DNA of 64,000 bases, taken from Hymenobacter ginkgonis. GTDB taxonomy: Bacteria; Bacteroidota; Bacteroidia; Cytophagales; Hymenobacteraceae. Below, piece by piece: positions 26,206 through 33,268 of this stretch. Every line of letters starts with the position of its first letter. The first letter of the stretch is position 1. A model generated the notes under the pieces. It ran no database searches and had not been told where the DNA came from. It saw only the letters and a program-made list of their open reading frames with translations. The translations under genes were made by a program, and so were the position numbers. The stretch is taken from positions 124,001 through 188,000 of the forward strand of contig NZ_WQKZ01000006.1 in NCBI RefSeq assembly GCF_009755225.1. Direction: 5' to 3'.

Positions 26206-27066
26206 ATGAAATTATTTCGTTTCGGCCCAGTGGGCCAAGAAAAACCGGGTGTTTTGACCGCCGCCGGCCAACACCTGGACGTGTCGGCATTTGGGGAAGA
26301 TTACCACGAAGCTTTTTTTGCCACTGATGGCCTGACGCGCTTAGCCGCCTGGCTGCCCGGCCACGTCGCCGAATGCCCACCCCTGCCGGCCGGCGTGCGG
26401 CTGGGGCCGTGCGTGGCTCGGTCGTCCAAGCTCATCGGCATTGGGCTCAACTACCGGCAGCACGGCGCCGAAACCGGCCTGGGCACGCCCCTAGAGCCGG
26501 TATTTTTTCTGAAAGCCCCCTCGGCCATCAGCGGGCCCCACGACGACGTGGTGCTTCCGCGCGATGCCACCAAGCTCGACTACGAAGCGGAACTGGCGTT
26601 CGTCATTGGGCGGCGGGCCAGCTACGTGCCGGAGGCCGAGGCGCTCAGCTACGTAGCCGGCTACACCATCCTCAACGATTACAGCGAGCGGGCCTTCCAG
26701 CTAGAGCGCGGCGGGCAGTGGACCAAGGGAAAAAGCGCCGACACCTTCGCACCCTTGGGGCCGTATCTCACGCCCGCCACCGCAGTGCCCGACCCGCAAA
26801 ACCTGCCCATTTGGCTGGCCGTCAACGGCGAAACCCGCCAGGATGCCAGCACCCGCGACATGCTTTTTACCCTGCCTAAGCTCATCAGCTACGTGAGCGA
26901 GTTTATGACGCTGCTGCCCGGCGACATCCTTACCACCGGTAGTCCGGCGGGGGTAGGGATGGGCTTAAACCCGCCCCACTACCTGCAAGCCGGCGACAAG
27001 GTGGAGCTGCGCATCGGCGAGCTGGGCACGCAGCGCCAGCGCATCGTGCCGTTTCGCCGCACCTAG
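26206..27066 (+). CDS. Fumarylacetoacetate hydrolase (FAH) family protein
   Basis: A 286-residue FAH-fold enzyme. Start ATG at 26206 gives KLFRFGPVGQEKPGV. Catalytic and metal residues of the family are seen in IGIGLNYRQHGAETG (His), LDYEAELAFVIGR (two Glu), YTILNDYSERAFQ (Asp) and the C-terminal GDILTTGSPAGVGMG. Members hydrolyse or decarboxylate 2,4-diketo acids, for example ureidoglycolate lyase-like, acylpyruvase or 2-keto-3-deoxy sugar acid enzymes. In several sugar pathways FAH proteins act on 2,4-diketo-3-deoxy acids of fucose or rhamnose, but no pathway partner is adjacent, so the substrate is left open. Confidence 0.88.
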   Translation: MKLFRFGPVGQEKPGVLTAAGQHLDVSAFGEDYHEAFFATDGLTRLAAWLPGHVAECPPLPAGVRLGPCVARSSKLIGIGLNYRQHGAETGLGTPLEPVFFLKAPSAISGPHDDVVLPRDATKLDYEAELAFVIGRRASYVPEAEALSYVAGYTILNDYSERAFQLERGGQWTKGKSADTFAPLGPYLTPATAVPDPQNLPIWLAVNGETRQDASTRDMLFTLPKLISYVSEFMTLLPGDILTTGSPAGVGMGLNPPHYLQAGDKVELRIGELGTQRQRIVPFRRT

Positions 27067-27125
27067 CGTGGTCTAATTAACCCAAGTTGTGGACTATAGG
27101 GTGTTGTTAAACAATAAGGGGGAAA

Positions 27126-27216
27126 CCGCCGACTTAGCCCTGCTCGGGTTTAGTCGGCGGCTACCAGGCGGCAATTAACGCCTTATCAAGAGAGGCCTTA
27201 GCCAGCTGGGGCTAAG
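27126..27216. other. Hairpin-bearing intergenic stretch at the left edge of the SDR island
   Basis: Two clean hairpins lie here: CCGCCGACT/AGTCGGCGG (27126-27134 with 27152-27160) and CTTAGCC/GGCTAAG (27197-27203 with 27210-27216). There is no T-run. Base composition changes just to the right. This may be the end of a vanished mobile element; no open frame of recognisable identity is present. Confidence 0.35.
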
Positions 27217-27273
27217 CGGAAAAGTCGTATTTGCCAGGCAGGTTCGCGTGGCGGTCAGGAGGAACCCCAAAAG

Positions 27274-27627
27274 TTATTTCGCGAATATTTTATCGTGATG
27301 CGCCAGTCCCCACTCCGTTAGGTTGTCGATGATGGATTTGAGCGTTTTGCCGTGCTCCGTCAGCTCATATTGCACCGTTATGGGCTGGGTATTTAGCACG
27401 GTACGCTTGACCAGCTGATTGATTTCCAACTCTTTCAATTCCTTGCTCAGCATCTTATTGGAGACGCCGACGACGTCGTTCAGCATATCCGAAAACCGCC
27501 GCTTTTGGTAACAGCAAATGGAGGATATGATGGCGATTTTCCATTTGCCATTCAGCACGTCCATGGAATCCTGGACGGCCCGCATGGCCCGTTTATTTTC
27601 GGCGTCCTGCTGGATGATGCACTTCAT
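27274..27627 (-). CDS. HxlR-family transcriptional regulator
   Basis: A 117-residue winged-helix regulator. VQDSMDVLNGKWKIAIISSI is the HxlR signature, CYQKRRFSDMLNDVVGVSNKMLSKELKELEINQLVKRTV the recognition helix and wing region, and YELTEHGKTLKSIIDNLTEWGLAHHDK the family C-terminus. The N-terminal Cys (KCIIQQ) is placed like sensor cysteines in YodB/HypR-type members, which respond to quinones or aldehydes. It is divergent from an SDR gene, with a palindromic operator in between, so autoregulation and control of the SDR is likely. Confidence 0.92.
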   Translation of the reverse strand: MKCIIQQDAENKRAMRAVQDSMDVLNGKWKIAIISSICCYQKRRFSDMLNDVVGVSNKMLSKELKELEINQLVKRTVLNTQPITVQYELTEHGKTLKSIIDNLTEWGLAHHDKIFAK

Positions 27628-27654
27628 AGGTTACTTGGTTAACGCGTGGTTACT

Positions 27655-27687
27655 GTTACTTTTCGACACAAAGTTACCAAAAGCAAC
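27655..27687. promoter_or_regulatory. Candidate HxlR operator, copy 1
   Basis: GTTACTTTT at 27655-27663 and AAAAGCAAC at 27679-27687 form an inverted repeat with a 15-nt spacer and one mismatch. It lies between the hxlR start and the SDR start. An almost identical, perfect version is found at 29056-29088 before the second SDR gene. Confidence 0.65.
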
Positions 27688-27733
27688 CGTATAATCCGAC
27701 CTTTGCAGCTCACAATTTCACTGAAATACGCAG

Positions 27734-28486
27734 ATGAGCAAGTTAGCGAACAAGGTTGCCGTGATTACTGGCGGTAATAGTGGTATCGGGCTTGGTATTG
27801 CCCAAGAATTCAAAAATGAAGGTGCTAAAGGCGTTATTGTCGGCCGAAATCAGGAAACGTTAGCTGGTGCGGTGGCGCAGCTTGGCGACAGTTTTATCGC
27901 CATTAATGCCGATGTAACCAACCCTGCCGACCTAGAAAGGGTGTTTAAAGAAACCGCTGAAAAATTTGGTAAAATCGACGTGGTGGTAGCCAATGCGGGT
28001 GGGGGAACTGTCGGAACGGTGGAAAGTCTAGGCGAAGCCGACTTTGACAAGACCATTGATTTAAACCTGAAAAGCGTCTACTTCACTGTTCATAAAGCAC
28101 TGCCCCATATGAATGATGGGGGCTCTATTATTCTTATCGGGTCCAATGCCGCGCACCGGGCCTATCCAAATTTCACGCTTTATGGTGCTGCCAAAGCGGC
28201 CGTCATCTATTTTGCAAAAGGCTTTTCAAGCGACCTTTTAGGTAGAAAGATTAGAGCAAATGTCATAACACCAGGTACCACGGATACTCCGGCATTTGAC
28301 AAGTTTGTTCCCGCCGAACAAATTGACGCGTTAAAAAAACACTTTGCGGGTGAAATGCCGATAGGCAGAATCGGGCAACCGTCTGACATTGGTAAAACAG
28401 CGGTTTTCTTGGCTTCTGATGATTCTTCGTTTATGCTTGGGGCTGAACTCATCGTGGACGGTGGTATGACCTATTTGTCTAAGTAA
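27734..28486 (+). CDS. SDR-family oxidoreductase, AT-rich, HxlR-linked
   Basis: A 250-residue classical short-chain dehydrogenase/reductase. Cofactor motif is VITGGNSGIGLGIAQEF, followed by NADVTNPADLERVF, VVANAGGG, catalytic Ser in ILIGSNAA and YGAAKAA (Tyr-x3-Lys). The C-terminus ends LGAELIVDGGMTYLSK. It would reduce or oxidise a small carbonyl or alcohol with NAD(P)H; substrate unknown. Sample lines give ~37-47% G+C by eye, against about 60% or more in neighbours, indicating recent acquisition. It is divergent from hxlR with the candidate operator in between. Confidence 0.9.
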   Translation: MSKLANKVAVITGGNSGIGLGIAQEFKNEGAKGVIVGRNQETLAGAVAQLGDSFIAINADVTNPADLERVFKETAEKFGKIDVVVANAGGGTVGTVESLGEADFDKTIDLNLKSVYFTVHKALPHMNDGGSIILIGSNAAHRAYPNFTLYGAAKAAVIYFAKGFSSDLLGRKIRANVITPGTTDTPAFDKFVPAEQIDALKKHFAGEMPIGRIGQPSDIGKTAVFLASDDSSFMLGAELIVDGGMTYLSK

Positions 28487-28507
28487 GGGGCCCCACGCTG
28501 GGGCGAG

Positions 28508-28643
28508 TTTAGGAAGTAGGCAAGTCAATTTGAACGTCATGCTGAGCTTGTCGAAGCATCTTTACCGCTTCGTATGAGCTAGTGCAACGAAGCGGTAGCG
28601 ATGCTTCGACAAGCTCAGCATGACGACCTGGCGACTTCCTAAA
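28508..28643. repeat. Composite palindrome, CGTCATGCTGAGCTTG family
   Basis: The inner palindrome 28532-28560 / 28600-28625 starts GAACGTCATGCTGAGCTTGT and has nearly perfect arms of 26 nt or more. It is flanked by an outer pair TTTAGGAAGT (28508-28517) and ACTTCCTAAA (28634-28643), so the whole unit looks like a miniature element with terminal inverted repeats. It lies downstream of the AT-rich SDR gene. Confidence 0.75.
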
Positions 28644-28690
28644 TAGCTTCTATATTTCGTGCCAGTGAACAAGTCGAAACTGTACAAGAG

Positions 28691-28728
28691 AAGCCCCGGA
28701 AGCTATTGCCTCCGGGGCTTTTCTTTTT
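28691..28728 (+). terminator. Rho-independent terminator downstream of the first SDR locus
   Basis: AAGCCCCGGA pairs with TCCGGGGCTT around a 10-nt loop and is followed by TTCTTTTT. It lies ~205 bp after the SDR stop, behind the composite palindrome, which may have inserted between gene and terminator. Confidence 0.8.
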
Positions 28729-28816
28729 CGGTGATTTCTACACGTTAATTGCCATAAGTCCTTCGCTAGGTAGCAGTTGCTTTAAGCCAGTAACACGAGC
28801 ACCTGCTGGCTTCTTA

Positions 28817-29028
28817 TTACAACGGAGCGAAAAATTTCGGCAGGCGTTTGACTAGCTCGCTATTCTTTTCTGAGCTAGCGCATTGATTGGTGAGATGCCA
28901 ATAAAAGGCACTTAGCCGAGGACGTGCGGAACGGCACTCTTCCTTTTGCCATTTAGCACATCCATGGCATCCTGGACGGTCCCTATTGCCCTTCTGAAAT
29001 CTTCGCTCAGGCAGGATTTGCACGGCAT
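28817..29028 (-). pseudogene. Decayed HxlR regulator gene
   Basis: From an ATG at 29028 the minus strand reads MPCKSCLSEDFRRAIGTVQD and continues AMDVLNGK before losing similarity and stopping at 28912. This matches the N-terminus of the hxlR gene at 27.3 kb (RAMRAVQDSMDVLNGK) including its position relative to the operator. Further on, a fragment EKNSELVKRLPKFF may derive from the INQLVKRTV region in another frame. The recognition helix is missing, so the gene is dead. The operator and SDR promoter beside it are preserved. Confidence 0.7.
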
Positions 29029-29055
29029 AGGTTACTGTGTTACCCCGGGGTTACT

Positions 29056-29088
29056 GTTACTTTTTGATACATAGTTGCTAAAAGTAAC
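29056..29088. promoter_or_regulatory. Candidate HxlR operator, copy 2 (perfect)
   Basis: GTTACTTTT (29056-29064) and AAAAGTAAC (29080-29088) are exact inverted repeats with a 15-nt spacer. The surrounding ~80 bp, from GGTTACTG to CTTTGCAGCTCA, closely parallels the sequence before the first SDR gene. The right half-site overlaps the spacer of the candidate promoter. Confidence 0.65.
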
Positions 29089-29106
29089 ATTGTGATTCTA
29101 GCTTTG
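29075..29106 (+). promoter_or_regulatory. Promoter of the second SDR gene
   Basis: TTG at 29075-29077, then 21 bp, then TAGCTTTG at 29099-29106, agreeing with the Bacteroidota consensus TTTG-N19-22-TAnnTTTG. The candidate operator overlaps it, which suggests repression by HxlR. The transcript leader would be ~22 nt. Confidence 0.6.
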
Positions 29107-29134
29107 CAGCTCAATTTTTCAACTGAACTAGAAG

Positions 29135-29893
29135 ATGAGCAAGCTCAAAAACAAAGTAGCCATCGTGACTGGGGCCTCGAAAGGAATCGGCGCGGCTATC
29201 GCGACCTATTTTGCCGCCGAAGGGGCCAACGTGGTGGTAAATTATGCCTCCAGTAGAGAAGGAGCGGCCCGGGTGGTGAAAGCCATTACTGAGGCCGGCG
29301 GCACGGCTATTTCGGTGCAGGCCGATGTATCGAACGAAGCCGATGTTAGCCGGCTGTTTGCCGAAACCAAGGCGGCGTTCGGCACTCTCGATATTCTGGT
29401 TAACAACGCGGTCTTTCAAGGATACACCCCAATTGAACAGGTATCGGTCGAAGCTTTTCATCAACATTTCAACGTCAATGTGTTGGGGCCTATCCTGACT
29501 ATCCAGGCCGCGTTGAAACTGTTTGGCGAGAAGGGCGGCAATATCATCAATATCAGTTCGGGGGCCAGCAAATACCCGCTTCCAGCCGCCTCGTTGTACT
29601 CGGCCACGAAAGCGGCCTTGGATGCCATCACCATTTCGTTGTCGAAAGAACTGGGGGCCAAAAATATCCGGGTCAATTCTATTTTGCCGGGCGCGACGGC
29701 AACCGAAGGGGCCGCTAGTGCGGGCGTCACGGCGGGCAGTGAGTACGAAAAAATGTTTATTGCCAACACCCCGCTTGGGCGCCGAGGCCAGCCCGCAGAT
29801 ATTGCCAAAGCGGTCGTCTTTCTGGCTTCCGATGAGGCCGCCTGGATTACGGGCGAGCAACTTTCCGTTTCGGGTGGAATGTATGGGTTTTAA
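29135..29893 (+). CDS. SDR-family oxidoreductase, second HxlR-type locus
   Basis: A 252-residue classical SDR. Motifs are VTGASKGIGAAIATYF, a VVNYASSREGA stretch typical of NADP-dependent members, QADVSNEADVSRLF, LVNNAVFQGY, catalytic Ser in NISSGAS and LYSATKAAL (Tyr-x3-Lys), ending ITGEQLSVSGGMYGF. It resembles glucose-1-dehydrogenase or FabG-like enzymes. It is only distantly related to the SDR at 27.7 kb and has native-like GC (~60% in a sampled line), although both share the same upstream regulatory region. Its own divergent regulator is a pseudogene, so it may be controlled by the intact HxlR 1.5 kb away. Confidence 0.9.
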   Translation: MSKLKNKVAIVTGASKGIGAAIATYFAAEGANVVVNYASSREGAARVVKAITEAGGTAISVQADVSNEADVSRLFAETKAAFGTLDILVNNAVFQGYTPIEQVSVEAFHQHFNVNVLGPILTIQAALKLFGEKGGNIINISSGASKYPLPAASLYSATKAALDAITISLSKELGAKNIRVNSILPGATATEGAASAGVTAGSEYEKMFIANTPLGRRGQPADIAKAVVFLASDEAAWITGEQLSVSGGMYGF

Positions 29894-29963
29894 CGGGTAG
29901 TAGTACTACGCACCTTCATACTGATGTCACGTCCGGCTAGGTGTTGACTAGAATAAGGCAAGG

Positions 29964-29994
29964 GCCCCGCTCGGATTTTCCGGCGGGGCTTTTT
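29964..29994 (+). terminator. Terminator after the second SDR gene
   Basis: GCCCCGC pairs with GCGGGGC followed by TTTTT, 70 bp after the stop. Confidence 0.78.
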
Positions 29995-30057
29995 GTGGGC
30001 TAATGGACGTAGCTAGAGGTTACCAGTAGTCTCAATGCCTTTGCGAAAGTGTTAAAG

Positions 30058-30373
30058 CAACTAAGCCTGCACCGGGTGGTAGGGACGCTTACTGTGCTTG
30101 CGACGCGCCGTCTGCTGCGGGCTACCTATGGCCTGGGCAAACACGTCTTCCAGCGCATAGTCGTGTAGGCGGCATCGAGGCAGTACGTGCTACCTATCAG
30201 TAAATTCACGGCCATGGCCCGCAGGCCGGTGATGTTGGCCTAGCTTCCAGCGTAGAGGTAAAACTCGACAGGCACACCAGCGCCGTCGTCAGTACCTGCG
30301 CGTCTGTCAGCCGGCGGGGCGGGGGTAGTAAATCGTCTGGGAGGCAATGCAGTGCAACGGTCTGTTTGCGCAT
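30058..30373 (-). pseudogene. Transposase remnant
   Basis: From an ATG at 30373 the minus strand reads MRKQTVALHCLPDDLLPPPR and then RLTDAQVLTTALVCL, which resembles the N-terminus of IS982/IS4-like transposases of Bacteroidota (the LTDAQVLTTALV segment). A frameshift follows; another frame continues as ANITGLRAMAVNLLIG, and the last piece reads ARRKHSKRPYHPVQA before a stop. In-frame stops and frameshifts mean it is inactive. Family assignment is uncertain. It fills most of the 690-bp gene-free stretch after the second SDR gene. Confidence 0.5.
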
Positions 30374-30457
30374 AGTAGGTTGGGAGGTCAGAAATCCAAA
30401 CCTGGCCTGTTTACGCCGAACAAACTTTTTTTAGGAGCCGCCTACTCCGCAACTTGA

Positions 30458-30566
30458 GTTAATAAAAAACAGCCCGTCCTGCTGACGACAGGAAGCAGCT
30501 CCGCCACGCCGTTCAGCGAAGCGGTAGAGTTGCTTCCTATCGCCAGTGGGACGGGCTGTTAATTAA
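30458..30566. repeat. Intergenic palindrome, GTCCTGCTGA variant
   Basis: AACAGCCCGTCCTGCTGACG... is answered by ...GGGACGGGCTGTT, with an inner GGAAGCA/TGCTTCC pairing. It lies just downstream of the quinone-reductase-like gene (minus strand) and could be its terminator. Confidence 0.7.
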
Positions 30567-30582
30567 CCAGTTGGCCTACGCT

Positions 30583-31455
30583 TTACAACTGGTAGGCCGC
30601 CTTCAAAAAATCGGCCGCTGACTCGGGCTTGTGGCCCAGTAGCTTTTCTAGGGTAGAGCTGGGGAGGTCAAATTCGCCCTGCGCAATGGCCACGCTAAAA
30701 CCCGCGGCCATCTGAATGCCTTCGGCCGGCACGCCGGCTTGCGCCAGCTGCGTACCAAACTCCTCAGCGGTGGGTGACACGTAGTGCACCTCTTTGCCCG
30801 ATAAGTCGCTTAAAATCTTGGCGATATCAGCGAAAGACAACGACTCATTACTGGCTATCTCATAGGACTGGTTTTCGTGGCCGGTGCCCGTGAGCACGGC
30901 AGCACACGCGGCGCCCATGTCGGCGCGGCTCGCAAACGAACCGCGCCCTTCGCCGGCCGGCAAGTAGATAGTGCCGATTTCGAGTGCCGGCCCCATAAAC
31001 TGGGGTAGCACGTCGAGGTACAGCGCGTTTTTAAGAATGGTGTAGGTGAGGCCCGATGCTTTCAGCAGCTTTTCGGTAGCCAAGTGGGCTTCCGTCACGA
31101 AGGCAACTGCCGAAGAGCCATCTTCCGTTTTGCGCTGCGCGCTGGTATAAACGAGGTGCTGCACGCCGGCGGCCGCAGCAGCTTTTAGCACGTTGGTGTG
31201 CTGCGGCACGCGCTGCGTGATGTCGTTGCCCGATACAAGCAGCAGCTTGTCGATGCCTGCAAAAGCTGCCGTGAGAGAATCGTAATCAGCATAGTCGCCC
31301 TTGCGGACGGTTACGCCCCGGGCTTGTAGGTCGGCAGCTTTGGCGGGGTCGCGCACTAAAACGGAAATCTGGTCGGCACCGACGGTTTTCAGCAGGTTCT
31401 CAACTACTGCTTTGCCCAGGCCGCCCGTGGCGCCGGTTACGAGTATTTTGCTCAT
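30583..31455 (-). CDS. NAD(P)H:quinone oxidoreductase-like atypical SDR (QorB/YtfG type)
   Basis: A 290-residue NmrA-like atypical SDR. ATG at 31455 chosen because it precedes SKILVTGATGGLGKAVVENLL, the Rossmann start; the longer frame adds unrelated residues. Other family pieces are LVRDPAKAADLQARGVTVRKGDYADYDSL, AFAGIDKLLLVSG and VQHLVYTSA. YtfG (QorB) reduces quinones with NADPH. It is divergent from an HxlR gene, the same arrangement as E. coli qorB with its HxlR-type regulator QorR/YtfH, which supports the call and suggests quinone or electrophile induction. Confidence 0.87.
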   Translation of the reverse strand: MSKILVTGATGGLGKAVVENLLKTVGADQISVLVRDPAKAADLQARGVTVRKGDYADYDSLTAAFAGIDKLLLVSGNDITQRVPQHTNVLKAAAAAGVQHLVYTSAQRKTEDGSSAVAFVTEAHLATEKLLKASGLTYTILKNALYLDVLPQFMGPALEIGTIYLPAGEGRGSFASRADMGAACAAVLTGTGHENQSYEIASNESLSFADIAKILSDLSGKEVHYVSPTAEEFGTQLAQAGVPAEGIQMAAGFSVAIAQGEFDLPSSTLEKLLGHKPESAADFLKAAYQL

Positions 31456-31543
31456 ATAACTAAAGGGGGGTAGGGCTGGTAGCCCCGGTTGTGGTGAAAA
31501 ACCCTCCCAGCCTAGTAGCGCAAATCGCGGCTGGAGGAGGCGA

Positions 31544-31561
31544 CAAAGGTCGCTACCTTTG
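31544..31561. promoter_or_regulatory. Palindromic promoter-operator between qorB-like and hxlR genes
   Basis: CAAAGGT-CGCT-ACCTTTG is a perfect 7+7 palindrome. Its right half completes TACCTTTG, an exact TAnnTTTG box for the hxlR gene; the left half read on the minus strand gives a near-match for the divergent gene. A single regulator dimer could cover both -7 elements. Confidence 0.55.
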
Positions 31562-31624
31562 CTTACCAAAAGTCAGCAGCTACCTCTAGGTAAGCGCTTA
31601 CCCCGACGTAACCACTCGCTTCGC

Positions 31625-31990
31625 ATGGAATTCCTCACCCCCGGCCACTGCATCTCGTCTATTCGCCCCTTGCGCGATGCGCTCGACGTTATCAACGGCA
31701 AGTGGAAACTGCAAATTTTGGTGGTTATTACCACTGGACACCAGCGCTTTCGCGAAATAGAGCGCAGCATTCCCAGTATTTCTTCCAAAGTACTCGCCAA
31801 GGAGCTGAAGGACCTCGAAGCCCACAAGCTCATCAAACGTACCGTGCAGGAGGGCCCGCCCGTGCTCGTGACCTACGAGGTGCTCCCCTACGCCGATAGC
31901 CTTGACCCTGTCATTTTTGCCCTGCGCGACTGGGGCCTGAAGCACCGGGCAATGATTATGGGCCCGGACGCTGGCGCTAGCCCCGCCTAA
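31625..31990 (+). CDS. HxlR-family regulator, QorR/YtfH-like
   Basis: A 121-residue winged-helix protein. ATG at 31625 precedes EFLTPGHCISSIRPLRDALDVINGKWKLQIL, the HxlR N-terminus with a conserved cysteine (GHC) that senses redox state or electrophiles in several members. The recognition region is GHQRFREIERSIPSISSKVLAKELKDLEAHKLIKRTV. It is divergent from the qorB-like gene and probably its repressor. Confidence 0.9.
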   Translation: MEFLTPGHCISSIRPLRDALDVINGKWKLQILVVITTGHQRFREIERSIPSISSKVLAKELKDLEAHKLIKRTVQEGPPVLVTYEVLPYADSLDPVIFALRDWGLKHRAMIMGPDAGASPA

Positions 31991-32030
31991 AAAAAAGGCC
32001 TGCCGGACAAGCGTCCGGCAGGCCTTTTTT
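31991..32030. terminator. Bidirectional terminator between hxlR and ald
   Basis: AAAAAAGGCCTGCCGGAC pairs perfectly over 18 bp with GTCCGGCAGGCCTTTTTT around AAGC. It serves the hxlR gene (plus) and possibly the convergent alanine dehydrogenase gene (minus). Confidence 0.93.
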
Positions 32031-32065
32031 AACTAAATGCAGACTTGGTAGTCCGCGCTGCGGCA

Positions 32066-33193
32066 CTATACAGTCGCGCCTTCCAGCACCGAATCCACGT
32101 CCACAAGGGGCAGGTTCCAGGCTTCGGCCACGCCTTTGTAGACTACCTCGCCGTGCACCACGTTTAGGCCGAGGCGCAGGGCCGCGTCTTGGCGGCACGC
32201 CTCCTGCCAGCCTTTGTTGGCGAGCTTCACGGCGTAGGGCAGGGTAGCGTTGGTGAGGGCTAGCGTGCTGGTGTAGGGCACCGCGCCGGGCATGTTGGCC
32301 ACGCAGTAGTGCACCACGTCGTCGATGATGAAGGTCGGGTCTTCGTGGGTAGTGGGGCGGCAAGTTTCAATGCAGCCGCCCTGGTCCACGGCCACGTCTA
32401 CGAGCACGGTGCCGGGGCGCATGGTCTTGAGCATGTCGCGGGTGATGAGGTGCGGGGCTTTCGCACCCGGAATCAACACGGCGCCCACCACGAGGTCGGC
32501 CGTTTTAATGGCTTCGCGAATGTTGTACTCGTTGGAATACTGCGTCACCACATTTTTAGGCATGAAATCATCCAACTCGCGCAAGCGGTTCAGGTTGATG
32601 TCCATCACCGTAACCTGAGCGCCGAGACCGGCGGCCACTTTCGCCGCTTGTGTGCCCACGATGCCCGCGCCTAGCACGAGCACGTGCGCGGGCTTCACAC
32701 CGGGCACGCCGCCCAGCAAGATGCCGCGGCCTTTGAGGGGTTTTTCGAGGTACTTGGCGCCTTCCTGGGGGGCCATGCGGCCGGCCACTTCGCTCATCGG
32801 AATGAGGAGGGGTAGGGCCCGCGAAGGCGTTTCCACCGTCTCATAAGCCAGGCAAATGGCCTTGCGCGCTATCATGGCGTGGGTCAGTTCCTCGCCGCTG
32901 GCAAAGTGGAAGTAGGTGAACAACAGCTGGTTCTCCTTGATGAGCGGATACTCCTCGGCAATTGGCTCCTTCACCTTGATAATCATGTCGGACTGCCCGT
33001 ACACGTCGGCAATGGTGGGAAGCAGCATGGCACCCGCCGTCTCGTACTCGGCATCGGTAAAGCCCGAGCCTTCGCCCGCACCTGCTTGCACAAAAAGCGA
33101 GTGGCCGTTTTTGCGCAGCTCGGCTACACCCGCGGGGGTAAGGCCCACGCGGTTTTCGTTATTTTTAATTTCCTTCGGAACACCAATAATCAT
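32066..33193 (-). CDS. ald: Alanine dehydrogenase
   Basis: A 375-residue enzyme converting L-alanine to pyruvate and ammonia with NAD. ATG at 33193 opens the typical MIIGVPKEIKNNENRVGLTP. Substrate-site Lys lies in MIIKVKEP and the His in LFTYFHFA. The NAD fold is HVLVLGAGIVGTQAAKVAAGLGAQVTVMDIN, and the family segment LVDVAVDQGGCIETCRPTTH follows. Full length, no anomalies. A TATCTTTA box (33234-33241, minus) lies ~40 bp upstream. It links amino-acid and pyruvate metabolism. Confidence 0.95.
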   Translation of the reverse strand: MIIGVPKEIKNNENRVGLTPAGVAELRKNGHSLFVQAGAGEGSGFTDAEYETAGAMLLPTIADVYGQSDMIIKVKEPIAEEYPLIKENQLLFTYFHFASGEELTHAMIARKAICLAYETVETPSRALPLLIPMSEVAGRMAPQEGAKYLEKPLKGRGILLGGVPGVKPAHVLVLGAGIVGTQAAKVAAGLGAQVTVMDINLNRLRELDDFMPKNVVTQYSNEYNIREAIKTADLVVGAVLIPGAKAPHLITRDMLKTMRPGTVLVDVAVDQGGCIETCRPTTHEDPTFIIDDVVHYCVANMPGAVPYTSTLALTNATLPYAVKLANKGWQEACRQDAALRLGLNVVHGEVVYKGVAEAWNLPLVDVDSVLEGATV

Positions 33194-33268
33194 GGGAGCA
33201 GGGGAGGGGAGTAGATAGGGGAAAAACGTGTCGTAAAGATACAATCCCCGCTACGCTCGGGCTCCGCT

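Noticed and set aside
25682-27066. Type I restriction-modification locus
   Set aside because: Only the HsdR N-terminal-like domain is present; no HsdM, HsdS or helicase domain, and the next gene is an FAH-family enzyme.
30000-30580. Possible small protein-coding gene or ncRNA in the gap
   Set aside because: Only interrupted transposase-like fragments and a palindrome are visible; no uninterrupted frame with start and family similarity.
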